Shown in pieces: positions 8,938-17,551 of a stretch of DNA of 64,000 nt. The DNA comes from Vibrio europaeus (lineage in GTDB: Bacteria > Pseudomonadota > Gammaproteobacteria > Enterobacterales > Vibrionaceae): the NCBI RefSeq assembly GCF_001695575.1, contig NZ_LUAX01000007.1, positions 682,001-746,000 on the forward strand. Direction: 5' to 3'. The position numbers were made by a program, and so were the translations under genes. The notes under the pieces were generated by a model. The model had not been told where the DNA came from. It did not search any database and worked only from the letters and a program-made list of their open reading frames with translations. Position 1 is the stretch's first letter. Every line of letters begins with the position of its first letter.

Positions 8938-8979
8938 GGTCTGTTGACCTAGTAACTAACCAAGAGAGCGACATCAACC

Positions 8980-9270
8980 ATGACAAAGTTAACCATCATT
9001 GCCAATATCATTGCTAAAGACGGTCAAGTAGAGTTAGTAAAATCTGAGCTTATCAAGTTAATCGAAAAGACTCGTGCCGAGCGAGGCTGTATTAACTATG
9101 ACTTGCACCAAGACAATCAAAACCCAGCACACTTTGTATTCCATGAGAACTGGGAGTCAGAAGCCGCGCTAGATAAACACTTGGCGAGCGAGCATATTGC
9201 TGGTTACTCAGCAGCGGTAGAGGGCGCGATCGAGAGTTTTACCCTCAACAAGATGACGCACATTGCATAA
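8980..9270 (+). CDS. Antibiotic-biosynthesis-monooxygenase (ABM) domain protein, YgiN-like
   Basis: A 96-aa ferredoxin-like-fold protein of the family that includes the quinol monooxygenase YgiN. Visible marks are the N-terminal LTIIANIIAKDGQVE strand and the pattern RGCINYDLHQD...FVFHENWES, followed by HLASEHIAGY. Members form dimers and act on quinols or heme without a bound cofactor. The gene follows the nitroreductase with a short gap and is preceded by AGAGAG as ribosome-binding site. The downstream LysR gene is on the same strand and may regulate the pair. Confidence 0.85.
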   Translation: MTKLTIIANIIAKDGQVELVKSELIKLIEKTRAERGCINYDLHQDNQNPAHFVFHENWESEAALDKHLASEHIAGYSAAVEGAIESFTLNKMTHIA

Positions 9271-9314
9271 TCGAGGATAATAGGCGGTGTTTTTTCCAAA
9301 CGGAGCTCCGCCTT

Positions 9315-10187
9315 ATGAATGTCACTCACCTCAAAGCACTATTACTTGCCATCGAGCTTGGGTCGATTTCCGCTGCGGCGCGTAAGTTAGGTAAAAAACA
9401 ATCTCAGGTCAGTCAGTGGATTTCTGACCTAGAGATTGATTTAGGTGTCAGCTTTTTCGATCGAACAGGCAACAAAAGCACCCTAAGCGCTCAAGGTGAA
9501 CAACTCCTTCCTTCCCTGACTCATACCCTTGCACAACTTGATAAACTCAACCATCGAGCAACCGCACTGAGCCAAGGAGAGCCATCATCCATTCGCATCG
9601 GACTTGAGCACTATATTCCTGAAACCCCTTTGACCAAGGCAATCACTACCCTGTTTCAACTGCCTAACTTGTGCCTAGAGATTTACCGAGCAGAGTTTAA
9701 AGAACTCAGCGAAGATCTGCACAATGGCGACACAGATATCGTCATCCGCCATGAATCAGGACAACTACATCAAACTGAAGTGGAATACGCCAAATTAGGC
9801 TGCTATCAAGAAGGCTTAGTCTGCCATCCTTCTCTGCCTCTAACGCAATCGCAGCCTATCTCTGTCGATGACTTAAGCCTATTCAAAGAGTTGGTTTGGG
9901 GGGAGCTTGGAGAAGAAGAGGGTGAAGGATTTAGCCCTGACTATGCCGTGATCAATGATCTAACGCTACTCATTCGGTTGCTAGAAAACGGCCAAGGATT
10001 TGCGTTCCTACCTCTTGATAATCTCCATCAACAGCTTGAATCGGGCTCTCTCGTCGCTCTAGAATCTGATTTTGAGCAAAGCGCGATCCCACGCCGTGTT
10101 GAACTCAACTGGCGTTCCGGCCTCACATTATCAGAGACCGGAAACAAGGTGATTGAGGCAATCAAAAACCTGCACCAATTTAGGTAA
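9315..10187 (+). CDS. LysR family transcriptional regulator
   Basis: A 290-aa LysR-type regulator. The N-terminal helix-turn-helix covers about residues 1-60, with GSISAAARKLGKKQSQVSQW as its core, followed by the linker helix and a periplasmic-binding-like effector domain. The start lies inside a hairpin: AGGCGG at 9282-9287 pairs with CCGCCT at 9308-9313, and the likely ribosome site GGAGCTCC (9302-9309) is itself a palindrome. Translation may therefore be structure-controlled. It is co-directional with the nitroreductase and YgiN-like genes, which are plausible targets. It converges with the amidohydrolase gene 9 bp away. Confidence 0.9.
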   Translation: MNVTHLKALLLAIELGSISAAARKLGKKQSQVSQWISDLEIDLGVSFFDRTGNKSTLSAQGEQLLPSLTHTLAQLDKLNHRATALSQGEPSSIRIGLEHYIPETPLTKAITTLFQLPNLCLEIYRAEFKELSEDLHNGDTDIVIRHESGQLHQTEVEYAKLGCYQEGLVCHPSLPLTQSQPISVDDLSLFKELVWGELGEEEGEGFSPDYAVINDLTLLIRLLENGQGFAFLPLDNLHQQLESGSLVALESDFEQSAIPRRVELNWRSGLTLSETGNKVIEAIKNLHQFR

Positions 10188-10196
10188 TGCGAGTGC

Positions 10197-11873
10197 TTAC
10201 TGCTGCTCTAAATCAAACACTATCTTACCTTTTAGGATCGTCATCCAAATATCAGTGGACTTGATTTTTTCTGGTGAAAGTTGGGTAATATCATGAGAAA
10301 GCACTGCAAAATCAGCCGACTTACCTAGCTCAATCGAGCCCGTTACCTCATCAATACCGAGACTCGCAGCGGCATTAATCGTATAAGCCTCTATGGCGTC
10401 TTTAACGCTCGGCAATCCTGTCTTACCCATAATCACACTGTTAGCGATCCCCACCAATGGATTGATGTCGTGTACGTTCCAATCACTGCTTAACGATACG
10501 TTAGCACCAGCATCGAAGATAGCTTTTAAGTTCATCAAGGCTCTTGTGCGTTTAGCACCTAAGAAGGCTTCTGCCCACTGGTGATCGTGGTAAGCGACAT
10601 AATCAGAGCCTACTTGGAAGTCCGCGGTCACATCTAATTTAGCAAAACGTGGCACATCTTTAGAATTGACTAGCTCAACATGAGTTAAGGTGTAATCTCT
10701 ATCACCACCTTGGCCGCGCATTGCTTCGATCGCGTTCAACGACTCGCTAATCGCGCCATCACCAATCGCATGGATATGAGCACCGTAGCCAATCTTATCT
10801 AGGGCTTTTAACCACGTATCCATCGCTTGTGGTGGAATATAGTTAATGCCATACGGTTCATCTGGAATATAAGTATCAAGATAAGGGGCGAGCGTCTTCG
10901 CGGTACCATTAACCAAAATACCATCGCTGTACATTTTGACTTGGTCAACCAACAACAACCCTGACGTGTCCGCAGAATATATCTCGCTTAAGAACGATAA
11001 CTGAGGCTGCATACTGTCCGTAGGATAAATCCAAGGCCTAAGCGAGACACGCGCTGTGAGATCCCCGCGCTTTTCCGCTTCTTGCCATACGTCATACCAG
11101 CCTCGCTTCCAATATAGACGACCATCACCAATCGTAGTAATACCATGAGATCTAGCTTCTTCTAGCCCTGCCATAAGCCCTTCATAGCTTTGGTCAAACT
11201 GCTCTTCTAAGCTGTTCCAAGCCATTTCCATCACGATATCGCCCGCATTATCAAACAAAATGCCATTGAGCTCACCGGTGTACTCATCCTTTAGAATCTT
11301 TCCGCCTTGTGGCTCAGGTGAGCTTTTAGTGATACCAACGAGCTCTAGAGCCACCGAGTTAACCCACATTGAGTGAGACGTTTGCTCCATAATAATGACA
11401 GGCTGATCTGGGAAAACGGAATCGATCACTTCAAGTGGAGTTCTCTGATTATCTTCTGCAAGAAGCGCTTCAATTGAAAAGCCGTAACCCATCACCCACT
11501 CCCCTTTGGTCGCGTCTTTGCGGCACGCCTTAAGGTATGGGATTTGATCCTCTAATCCTGCATCCATGCTCACTTCGCATTGCCCGCCCGCCTCTGATGC
11601 TGCTTCAAAGACATGGTTATGGTTATCGACAAAACCAGGCATCACGTAAGCGCCTTCTAAGTCGATCACTTCGGTATAACGATTGGTAAACTTATCTGAT
11701 TCAGCACTTTCGCCAATATAAAGAATTTTTCCGTTGGCGATGGCTATCGAGTCAGCCGATTGGTGACCATAAATGTTGGCGTTAGTTAACACCATGTCTG
11801 CACTGTCTGCTGCAAAAGTATGAGTACTCATTGATAAGCTCGCGAGTAATGTCAGAGTGAAAGCTCGTTTCAT
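10197..11873 (-). CDS. Exported amidohydrolase (YtcJ-like)
   Basis: A 558-aa metal-dependent hydrolase of the amidohydrolase superfamily with an N-terminal signal peptide (residues about 1-21, cleavage after THTFA). This predicts a periplasmic location. The metal motif FVDNHNH (about residues 81-87) corresponds to HxH, HIHAIGDGAI is the YtcJ-type metal-binding stretch, and SSDWNVHDINPL near residue 460 holds the conserved Asp. The C-terminal SIELGKSADFAVL closes the small beta-sandwich domain. Family members hydrolyse amides or related bonds of aromatic or cyclic compounds. The substrate here is unknown. The gene stands alone. Confidence 0.87.
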   Translation of the reverse strand: MKRAFTLTLLASLSMSTHTFAADSADMVLTNANIYGHQSADSIAIANGKILYIGESAESDKFTNRYTEVIDLEGAYVMPGFVDNHNHVFEAASEAGGQCEVSMDAGLEDQIPYLKACRKDATKGEWVMGYGFSIEALLAEDNQRTPLEVIDSVFPDQPVIIMEQTSHSMWVNSVALELVGITKSSPEPQGGKILKDEYTGELNGILFDNAGDIVMEMAWNSLEEQFDQSYEGLMAGLEEARSHGITTIGDGRLYWKRGWYDVWQEAEKRGDLTARVSLRPWIYPTDSMQPQLSFLSEIYSADTSGLLLVDQVKMYSDGILVNGTAKTLAPYLDTYIPDEPYGINYIPPQAMDTWLKALDKIGYGAHIHAIGDGAISESLNAIEAMRGQGGDRDYTLTHVELVNSKDVPRFAKLDVTADFQVGSDYVAYHDHQWAEAFLGAKRTRALMNLKAIFDAGANVSLSSDWNVHDINPLVGIANSVIMGKTGLPSVKDAIEAYTINAAASLGIDEVTGSIELGKSADFAVLSHDITQLSPEKIKSTDIWMTILKGKIVFDLEQQ

Positions 11874-12089
11874 TGGCTTGTTCCTTTTTATTCTTCCCTA
11901 ACGCTTCTCAGTATAGGGTGGGTGAATACACATAGCCTAACAAGTGATTAGATGAATAGAAAAATAGTCACTATCAGAGAATTGGGATAGTCAGTTTGAA
12001 CGGCTCCAAGATTCTTTTTAGATTTTTATCGCAATTGATCTAAGTAGCTGCCAAAGTAAGTAGATAAAAATAAACGAGTAGATACTCAC

Positions 12090-12126
12090 CCCTGTCATCT
12101 TGGCTCTTAAAGTTAAGCCAACAGGG
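12090..12126 (+). promoter_or_regulatory. Extended hairpin in the leader of the ydjM-like gene
   Basis: An outer CCCTG/CAGGG stem and an inner TTGGCT/AGCCAA stem enclose a 10-nt loop, ending 29 bp before the start codon. It could be a leader structure or a terminator of upstream transcription. No U-tract follows. No LexA box was seen, although the E. coli homologue is known to be SOS-controlled. Confidence 0.35.
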
Positions 12127-12155
12127 ATGGGAGACCAGCGAAGAGATAATTATAA

Positions 12156-13220
12156 ATGGATTCAATTACTCAAGCAGCGTTAGGCGCAACAGTAGCGGGT
12201 GCCATTGCAGGCAAAAAGTGTAATGCAAAAGTGCTTTTAGTCGGAGCCGCTCTAGGTACCTTACCTGATCTCGATGTCATACTAGATTATGGCGATGCGG
12301 TGCAAAACACCATTAAGCACCGTGGCTTTAGTCACTCTCTGTTGGTTTTGTTGCCATTTTCTTGGATTGTTTCTTGGCTGTATTGTCGCTTAAAACCCGA
12401 TGCTTTCTGGAATGTCTCCCGCACCTTTTTACTCACCGCGAGTGTGTTGGTCACCCACGCTCTGCTAGACGCAATGACGACTTATGGCACGCAACTTATA
12501 TGGCCAATACAAGGTTACTTTTCACTCAACAGTGTATTCATCATTGACCCTATTTACACCGTTCCGCTTTTGATCGCAATTGGTGTAAGCCTGTTCTCAA
12601 GCTCAAGAGGTAGCAAATGGTGTTTATCTATGCTGCTCGCCTCCACGCTTTATTTGGGGTGGGGCTATGCTTCCCAACAAGTCGTTGCTGCTCGGGTTGA
12701 AGATAACTTAGTGTCGCAAAATCTTCCTAGCCAACAAGTACTGATTACCCCAACCCCTTTTAATACGCTGTTATGGCGAGTCATTGTGATGGATGAAGGA
12801 CTGTACTGGGAAGGCTTAGCCTCAATATTAGACGGACAATCTCATATTGATTTTGTGTCACGTCCATTAGGGCAATGGCCACTGAAAGAGAAAACCGAGA
12901 CATTAAAAGGGTTGCAAACCTTTGCCCATAACTACGTAAATTATCGAGTCGAAGATGACGCTTTGATTGTCACTGACCTTCGCTTGGGGATGTCAGATAA
13001 CCTGCCGTTTGAATTTATCTTCGCTCATATGAATGAGAATGGTGACTGGCGACTACTCGATACAACTCAGCGTTACCCGAGTGAAAGGAGCTTGGCGCAG
13101 CTTGGTCAACTGTGGGAGCGACTAAAAGGAGATCAAACGATTGACGCAAACTTACACACGATAGCCCCACCTGAAGATCAACCCTCTCAGATAGATAAGA
13201 TACCATTGGGCAGCAGCTAG
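12156..13220 (+). CDS. YdjM/DUF457-family inner-membrane metal-dependent hydrolase
   Basis: A 354-aa membrane protein of the YdjM family. It starts MDSITQAALGATVAG, carries the motif HRGFSHSLLVLL (about residues 54-65) with the conserved His-x-x-x-Ser-His, and has a second acidic motif TLPDLDVIL. Four or so hydrophobic segments fill residues 20-175. The C-terminal half is soluble and probably periplasmic, and it contains alternating aromatic-rich strands. Members are annotated as putative membrane-bound hydrolases, but the reaction is not established. The gene is monocistronic. Confidence 0.83.
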   Translation: MDSITQAALGATVAGAIAGKKCNAKVLLVGAALGTLPDLDVILDYGDAVQNTIKHRGFSHSLLVLLPFSWIVSWLYCRLKPDAFWNVSRTFLLTASVLVTHALLDAMTTYGTQLIWPIQGYFSLNSVFIIDPIYTVPLLIAIGVSLFSSSRGSKWCLSMLLASTLYLGWGYASQQVVAARVEDNLVSQNLPSQQVLITPTPFNTLLWRVIVMDEGLYWEGLASILDGQSHIDFVSRPLGQWPLKEKTETLKGLQTFAHNYVNYRVEDDALIVTDLRLGMSDNLPFEFIFAHMNENGDWRLLDTTQRYPSERSLAQLGQLWERLKGDQTIDANLHTIAPPEDQPSQIDKIPLGSS

Positions 13221-13355
13221 CGAGTGCGGTTGCCTCAAAATTCGATAGATCATATTTTTCACCCCTTCCCTAGGTCAAAAATAGCTTACCGAAACAATTA
13301 GTGTTACCAACATATTTGGGAGTTTAAAGTAATGCTCCGATCAACAAACAAGAGT

Positions 13356-15038
13356 TCAGCTATCAAACCAAAGTTTTTGTAGCGATAAAATTCCTGCACT
13401 GTCTGTCTCCAAACCGTGAAGAGAGTTGGCGACATCGTAACTCTCAGAATCGCGCCACAAAGGCACAAACACACCATTCTGAATCAGCCAATCTTCACAG
13501 CGATAAAGCTCATTAAGGAAGTCTTGTTCTGTGTCACTCGCGAGCATTAGTTGATCTACAATAGATAGATACGTGCTCTGCTGCGACTTTGATAGACAAG
13601 AGGTAAACACCGAACTAGTGAGCAACCATTTGTAGTAACCAAACACGTTGTTGATGGGGAAGACATACCCTCCTAAAGCAAAGTCAAACCAAGTATGTTT
13701 TGGCTGTTCGACAAATATTAGCTCAACTTCCACACCCTGTTGTCTAAAATGCTCAAGCAATTGTAACCTAGGCTCAGTCTCCCTAGTGACAAACACTCGC
13801 AATGGTCGAGTTGGCTTAGTTTGATTTGAATGGTGGAGAAAGACCCCTTTGTTTTGATGATAACCCGTGACTGAATTGGCGATGGCTAGATAGTCACTTG
13901 CCCTGCGCCGACAGAACTCTCTCGCTTGGTGAAAAACCCAAGACTTCTCGTCCATTGAAAGCGACGATTGATGATGAAACTCAATCACATCGCACCCAGT
14001 TTGCAGCGAAACTTTATCAGCCCCAACCTTTGGAGACATTGAGTACCCATGGTGCACGATATGGCCTCGCACGCTACGCTCAGCTTCATCAATCGTCCAA
14101 AACTCTGCACGCTCGATAAAGCCACCAGTTGCGAAGTAGTTGGGATTCTTAACCAACACCCAGTGATGCTCCGAACTTGTTTCGATCATATATGGCCCAG
14201 TTCCAAACGGTTCATCATGATCTACCCTATCAAGATAGATAGGTGCGTCTGCTCCTGATAGCAAATATAGAATCGATTCGTGACACTGAGACATCTTGAT
14301 CACCACCCATAGACCTTCAGCAACCACTTCTAAGATATGGCGATAAAGGATTTGGTAGTTGTGCGGCTTGCTCACTCGGTCTTCGATACATTTTGCAACG
14401 TGCTGAGCAGTCAGCTTTTCACCATTGTGAAAATAGACATCAGGTCTAATTCTTAGCCACAGCTCATTTTCCCTAAACTCGTAGTGGTGCGCTAGATGTG
14501 GCCGTATCGATCCTGTTTCATTGTCGTACTTAAGTAAAGTATCGTACATAGCTTCAATGTACAGTCGTGAACTGGATCTATGGGCCCACAATGGGTGCAT
14601 AATAGGAAGAGAATAAGGAACTAAAGTCACTAGGGTGTTCAGGTTTTTTAAGCTTTCCTGTGCCTGCATCAGCCAACTTGGTAGCTTTTTGCGAAACGTC
14701 TCCTCATAACCAAACAGATCCGCGTACCTTGCCGCTTCACTCAAATGCCCTTTGTGACAATGCTGCTCAAGAACACTCATCAATGAGGACTCAAAACTTT
14801 CTAGCAAGGTTATTTCTGACTTATTGCCTCTTCCCCTCCCCGGCTTCCACGAAATCCAACCAATACTCGCTAAGGTTTTCATTAGCTTGGCAATATTGCG
14901 TTCAGAGCAGCTAAGTTGATCAGCTAACGTCTGGACATCAGTTGTTGTCGCGATGTTCAACGAGTAGTAGCGACTCAGCTGCTGCAATCGCTGCAAATGA
15001 ACCTGAGTGACAAAAGGTGAACTTTGATTTTCTACCAT
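13356..15038 (-). CDS. SgrR-like transcriptional regulator (HTH plus solute-binding domain)
   Basis: A 560-aa protein with the SgrR architecture. The N-terminal winged-helix domain (about residues 1-115) contains TLADQLSCSERNIAKLMKTL, followed by a family-5 extracellular-solute-binding-like domain (about 160-480) with NGEKLTAQHVAKCIE and DEPFGTGPYMIE. In E. coli SgrR senses sugar-phosphate stress and activates the sRNA gene sgrS transcribed divergently. Here the divergent side carries a possible 54-aa small ORF instead. I see no stretch resembling the ptsG-pairing seed of SgrS. The symbol is left empty because orthology is uncertain, and related ExpR/YbaE-type proteins share this layout. Confidence 0.82.
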   Translation of the reverse strand: MVENQSSPFVTQVHLQRLQQLSRYYSLNIATTTDVQTLADQLSCSERNIAKLMKTLASIGWISWKPGRGRGNKSEITLLESFESSLMSVLEQHCHKGHLSEAARYADLFGYEETFRKKLPSWLMQAQESLKNLNTLVTLVPYSLPIMHPLWAHRSSSRLYIEAMYDTLLKYDNETGSIRPHLAHHYEFRENELWLRIRPDVYFHNGEKLTAQHVAKCIEDRVSKPHNYQILYRHILEVVAEGLWVVIKMSQCHESILYLLSGADAPIYLDRVDHDEPFGTGPYMIETSSEHHWVLVKNPNYFATGGFIERAEFWTIDEAERSVRGHIVHHGYSMSPKVGADKVSLQTGCDVIEFHHQSSLSMDEKSWVFHQAREFCRRRASDYLAIANSVTGYHQNKGVFLHHSNQTKPTRPLRVFVTRETEPRLQLLEHFRQQGVEVELIFVEQPKHTWFDFALGGYVFPINNVFGYYKWLLTSSVFTSCLSKSQQSTYLSIVDQLMLASDTEQDFLNELYRCEDWLIQNGVFVPLWRDSESYDVANSLHGLETDSAGILSLQKLWFDS

Positions 15039-15105
15039 ATCATTATTACTTCCTGTTTATTCAACAATAATAACCAGCAGAGACAGACAGAGTAGGAAAG
15101 ATTTT

Positions 15106-15270
15106 ATGGACCCCTTAGGCTATACGCTATACACATTGAATGCCAAACAGCTGCACGTCAATCCAAAAATTCGAGGTTATAGACATCAAAAAGATAACCT
15201 TAATCTTAAGTTTTTCAAATACATCCTATACTTCCTCACCGCTATTAGTATTGGATTATATGCGCGATAA
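15106..15270 (+). CDS. Possible small membrane protein, divergent from the SgrR-like gene
   Basis: A 54-codon ORF begins MDPLGYTLYTLNAK and ends with a hydrophobic helix (FFKYILYFLTAISIGLYAR, about residues 36-54) preceded by a basic stretch. A ribosome site TAGGAAAG lies 8 nt before the ATG. It occupies the place where sgrS/sgrT lies in enterics, but its sequence does not resemble SgrT. Single-pass topology with the C-terminus in the membrane is predicted. No homologue is recognised. The ORF is supported only by its start signals and composition. Confidence 0.4.
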   Translation: MDPLGYTLYTLNAKQLHVNPKIRGYRHQKDNLNLKFFKYILYFLTAISIGLYAR

Positions 15271-15798
15271 ATCTCAAATTGCTCAGACATTACACGACTA
15301 ATTGTAGGATATAGAACTATGAACAAAATACTGACTGTCGTGAGACGGTTCCTCAATCCTTCAGTAAGGAAGACAGCCATAAAAAGGCCTGTATATAAGT
15401 GCAGAACTGACCTACAAGAGGCGGACTTGAACAATAGAATCATAAGCGTTTTAGGGTTCGAGGCTGGAGTGTTTGTTCGCCATAGTCACGTGCAAAATCA
15501 ACATATGAAAAACACCCACCAAGCTAGGCGGCCGAATACCGTATAAAAGTGCAATTATTATTTATAGGTCATAGCAGCAAATACTAGTTGACCACCTTTT
15601 ATTTGCCCCTTTACTCCAAACAAAAAGTATAAACCTTTGTTTCAACAGCCGCTTTAGCTCCGGATATGACGATTGCGTCTATCAGTTGAACGCTAAACAT
15701 AGAAATAAACGGCTTGACTCTAGGCCTCGAGATCACTCGCTCCTCTTCTGCAATGAAGATATAGTAGGCTCCGATCAACAGTGGTTTCGGCAGTAGAT
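15271..15798. other. Gene-poor stretch before the MBL-fold gene
   Basis: This gap of about 530 bp contains a 75-codon open frame (15319-15546) with a passable ribosome site but basic, low-complexity content and no recognisable domain. There are no clear hairpins with U-tracts. It may hold a promoter and untranslated RNA. I see nothing that can be named. Confidence 0.4.
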
Positions 15799-16644
15799 AT
15801 GATACTAACAGCATTAATTGATAATAATCGGCTTGACGATAGACCCGACCTTGCGGTTGAAAGAGGGTTATCTTTTCATATAAAAACGATGGGACAAGAA
15901 ATTCTGTTTGATGCGGGTAGCAGTCACGCTTTTTGTGATAATGCCACTTTGTTGGGTATCAATATGGAAGAGGTTGATGCTGCAATTATCTCCCACCGCC
16001 ATCACGACCACTGTAATGGAATAACTCATTTTCTTGACCGAAACTGCAAAGCACCAGTCTATTTACGCGAGTGTCTGGAGACCGAATATCAATTCAAAGC
16101 GTTTGGTTTTAAAAGTAACGTGGGAATGGATAAAACCTTATTAAGCAAAGATAATGACCGATTCTACTTCATTGATAAAACGACTGAGATACGGCCAAAT
16201 ATTTTTATTATTACCAGCCTGAGTCGTAAGTATGAACAGCCAAAAGGTAATAAATATCTCTTCACAGATTCCGGAGAGGACTGCCAACCCGACACATTTG
16301 ACCATGAGTTACTCTTAGTCATCAAAGAAGATGATGGCCTTATAGTTTTTACCGGCTGTGCTCACAGCGGCGTACTCAATATGATCGACACCGCAATAGA
16401 ACTGTTTCCAAACACCAGAATTAAAGCGGTTGTTGGTGGGTTCCATTTGGTCGGGTTACCCGTATTCAATAGCATTGGCGGAACAAAGAAAGACATTGAA
16501 GAAATCGCTAAAACGATACTCACTTATCCAATAGATAAACTCTATACTGGCCACTGCACTGGTATGAAGGCCTACAAAATACTTAAAGACGTATTAGGTG
16601 AGCGTCTTGAACACTTCCCAACCGGGCGCAAGGTAACCATCTGA
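15799..16644 (+). CDS. MBL-fold metallo-hydrolase
   Basis: A 281-aa metallo-beta-lactamase-fold protein. The Zn motif ISHRHHDHCNGI (about residues 63-74) fits HxHxDH, VFTGCAHSGVLN supplies the next metal His, and VVGGFHLVG and TGHCTG follow in the order of the family that includes the 7,8-dihydropterin-6-methyl-4-(beta-D-ribofuranosyl)aminobenzene-5'-phosphate synthase-like hydrolases. The ATG at 15799 is chosen over an in-frame GTG at 15781, although neither has a good ribosome site. The substrate is unknown. It stands alone, and the TrmY-like gene 200 bp downstream is probably separate. Confidence 0.83.
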   Translation: MILTALIDNNRLDDRPDLAVERGLSFHIKTMGQEILFDAGSSHAFCDNATLLGINMEEVDAAIISHRHHDHCNGITHFLDRNCKAPVYLRECLETEYQFKAFGFKSNVGMDKTLLSKDNDRFYFIDKTTEIRPNIFIITSLSRKYEQPKGNKYLFTDSGEDCQPDTFDHELLLVIKEDDGLIVFTGCAHSGVLNMIDTAIELFPNTRIKAVVGGFHLVGLPVFNSIGGTKKDIEEIAKTILTYPIDKLYTGHCTGMKAYKILKDVLGERLEHFPTGRKVTI

Positions 16645-16844
16645 GTATATCAGCCAGCCCATTACAGCTTGGTAGAAAGTACCCATATCATCAACCACTA
16701 AGGCTTATGCTATTTCAAGTAGTGGGTCATATTCAGCACGTTTAGCAACAAACCAACCCACGAATGCAAATAATTCAAAATGCAAATAGACAGGGCGTTG
16801 TACATCGTTAATATAAGGGGCAATTTTCGCTCTAATGGTTATCT

Positions 16845-17444
16845 ATGAATAAAGCCTTTGTAATCCGTGCCCGCGCAGCTTCGACTGACCATAAGGTTTT
16901 CGTTGAGGGAGTCGGTGGCGACGCTCATTCCGAAATTCTTGCTCATGTATTGATGAATGCGATTTTCACTGCTCAATCTCATCGAGATGACGTGAAGGTC
17001 TATCTAGTCATTGAAAGTACCGCGGACTTTTCGCGCACTCTATGCTTTGAGTCCTCTCAGCTTTCCAATATTGGTGGCTTTCATGAATCGGCGTTAATCG
17101 CTTTAATTGCCAAAGCATTGGAGCACTCTGTCGGCATGAAGAAAGAAGAGCTACGCAGTGTGGCAGGCGGCTTAAGTGTCGAAACCATCAGCTTTGAAAA
17201 ACTGGTTCAGCGCTTAGCAGAAGACTATACGCTTTACTTACTTGATAAAAAGGGCACGGACATTCGTGACGAGCCATTTGATGGCAATGCTTGCTTTATC
17301 CTAACCGACCATATCCCAATGCCGAAAAAGAGTTGGAACAGTCTAAAACGTTTAGGCACGCAAAAAGTCAGCCTTGGGCCTCAAATGTTGTTTGCGTCTC
17401 AATGTATCGTACTTATTCATAATGAGTTTGATCGACGCGGATAA
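16845..17444 (+). CDS. TrmY-like SPOUT methyltransferase (tRNA pseudouridine-54 N1-methyltransferase family)
   Basis: A 199-aa protein matching the TrmY (DUF358) family along its length. Marks are AFVIRARAASTDHKVF at the N-terminus, DVKVYLVIES, and FILTDHIPM...SLGPQMLFASQCIVLIHNEFD at the C-terminus (quoted in parts), which corresponds to the knotted AdoMet-binding region. In archaea TrmY methylates N1 of pseudouridine 54 in tRNA. Bacterial members exist in a few groups including Vibrio, but that modification is not a standard bacterial one, so the substrate here is open. The gene is monocistronic and ends near a strong terminator. Confidence 0.85.
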   Translation: MNKAFVIRARAASTDHKVFVEGVGGDAHSEILAHVLMNAIFTAQSHRDDVKVYLVIESTADFSRTLCFESSQLSNIGGFHESALIALIAKALEHSVGMKKEELRSVAGGLSVETISFEKLVQRLAEDYTLYLLDKKGTDIRDEPFDGNACFILTDHIPMPKKSWNSLKRLGTQKVSLGPQMLFASQCIVLIHNEFDRRG

Positions 17445-17507
17445 CGCAGTTAGTTAGAGTTCATAATAGGTGCCAATTGCCTCTATAACTCGACCTTCAT
17501 TAAATAC

Positions 17508-17535
17508 AAAAACGGCCGCTCACTAGCGGCCGTTT
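17508..17535. terminator. Bidirectional terminator between trmY-like and glycerate kinase genes
   Basis: AAACGGCCGC and GCGGCCGTTT form a 10-bp GC-rich stem around TCACTA. It is A-rich upstream and serves both convergent genes. Its right arm runs directly into a parS2 palindrome. Confidence 0.82.
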
Positions 17536-17545
17536 ACAGTGTAAA
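17533..17545. repeat. parS2 centromere site
   Basis: TTTACAGTGTAAA matches the Vibrio chromosome-2 ParB2-binding consensus (TTTACA-N-TGTAAA). It overlaps the last 3 bases of the terminator stem. Confidence 0.8.
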
Positions 17546-17551
17546 GGGAAG

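Noticed and set aside
15039..15320. SgrS sRNA
   Set aside because: The divergent position suggested it, but no ptsG-pairing seed or U-tract hairpin could be found.
15319..15546. 75-codon plus-strand ORF in the gap before the MBL gene
   Set aside because: Passable ribosome site, but basic composition, no domain and an overlapping equal-sized frame on the other strand. Not enough to call a gene.
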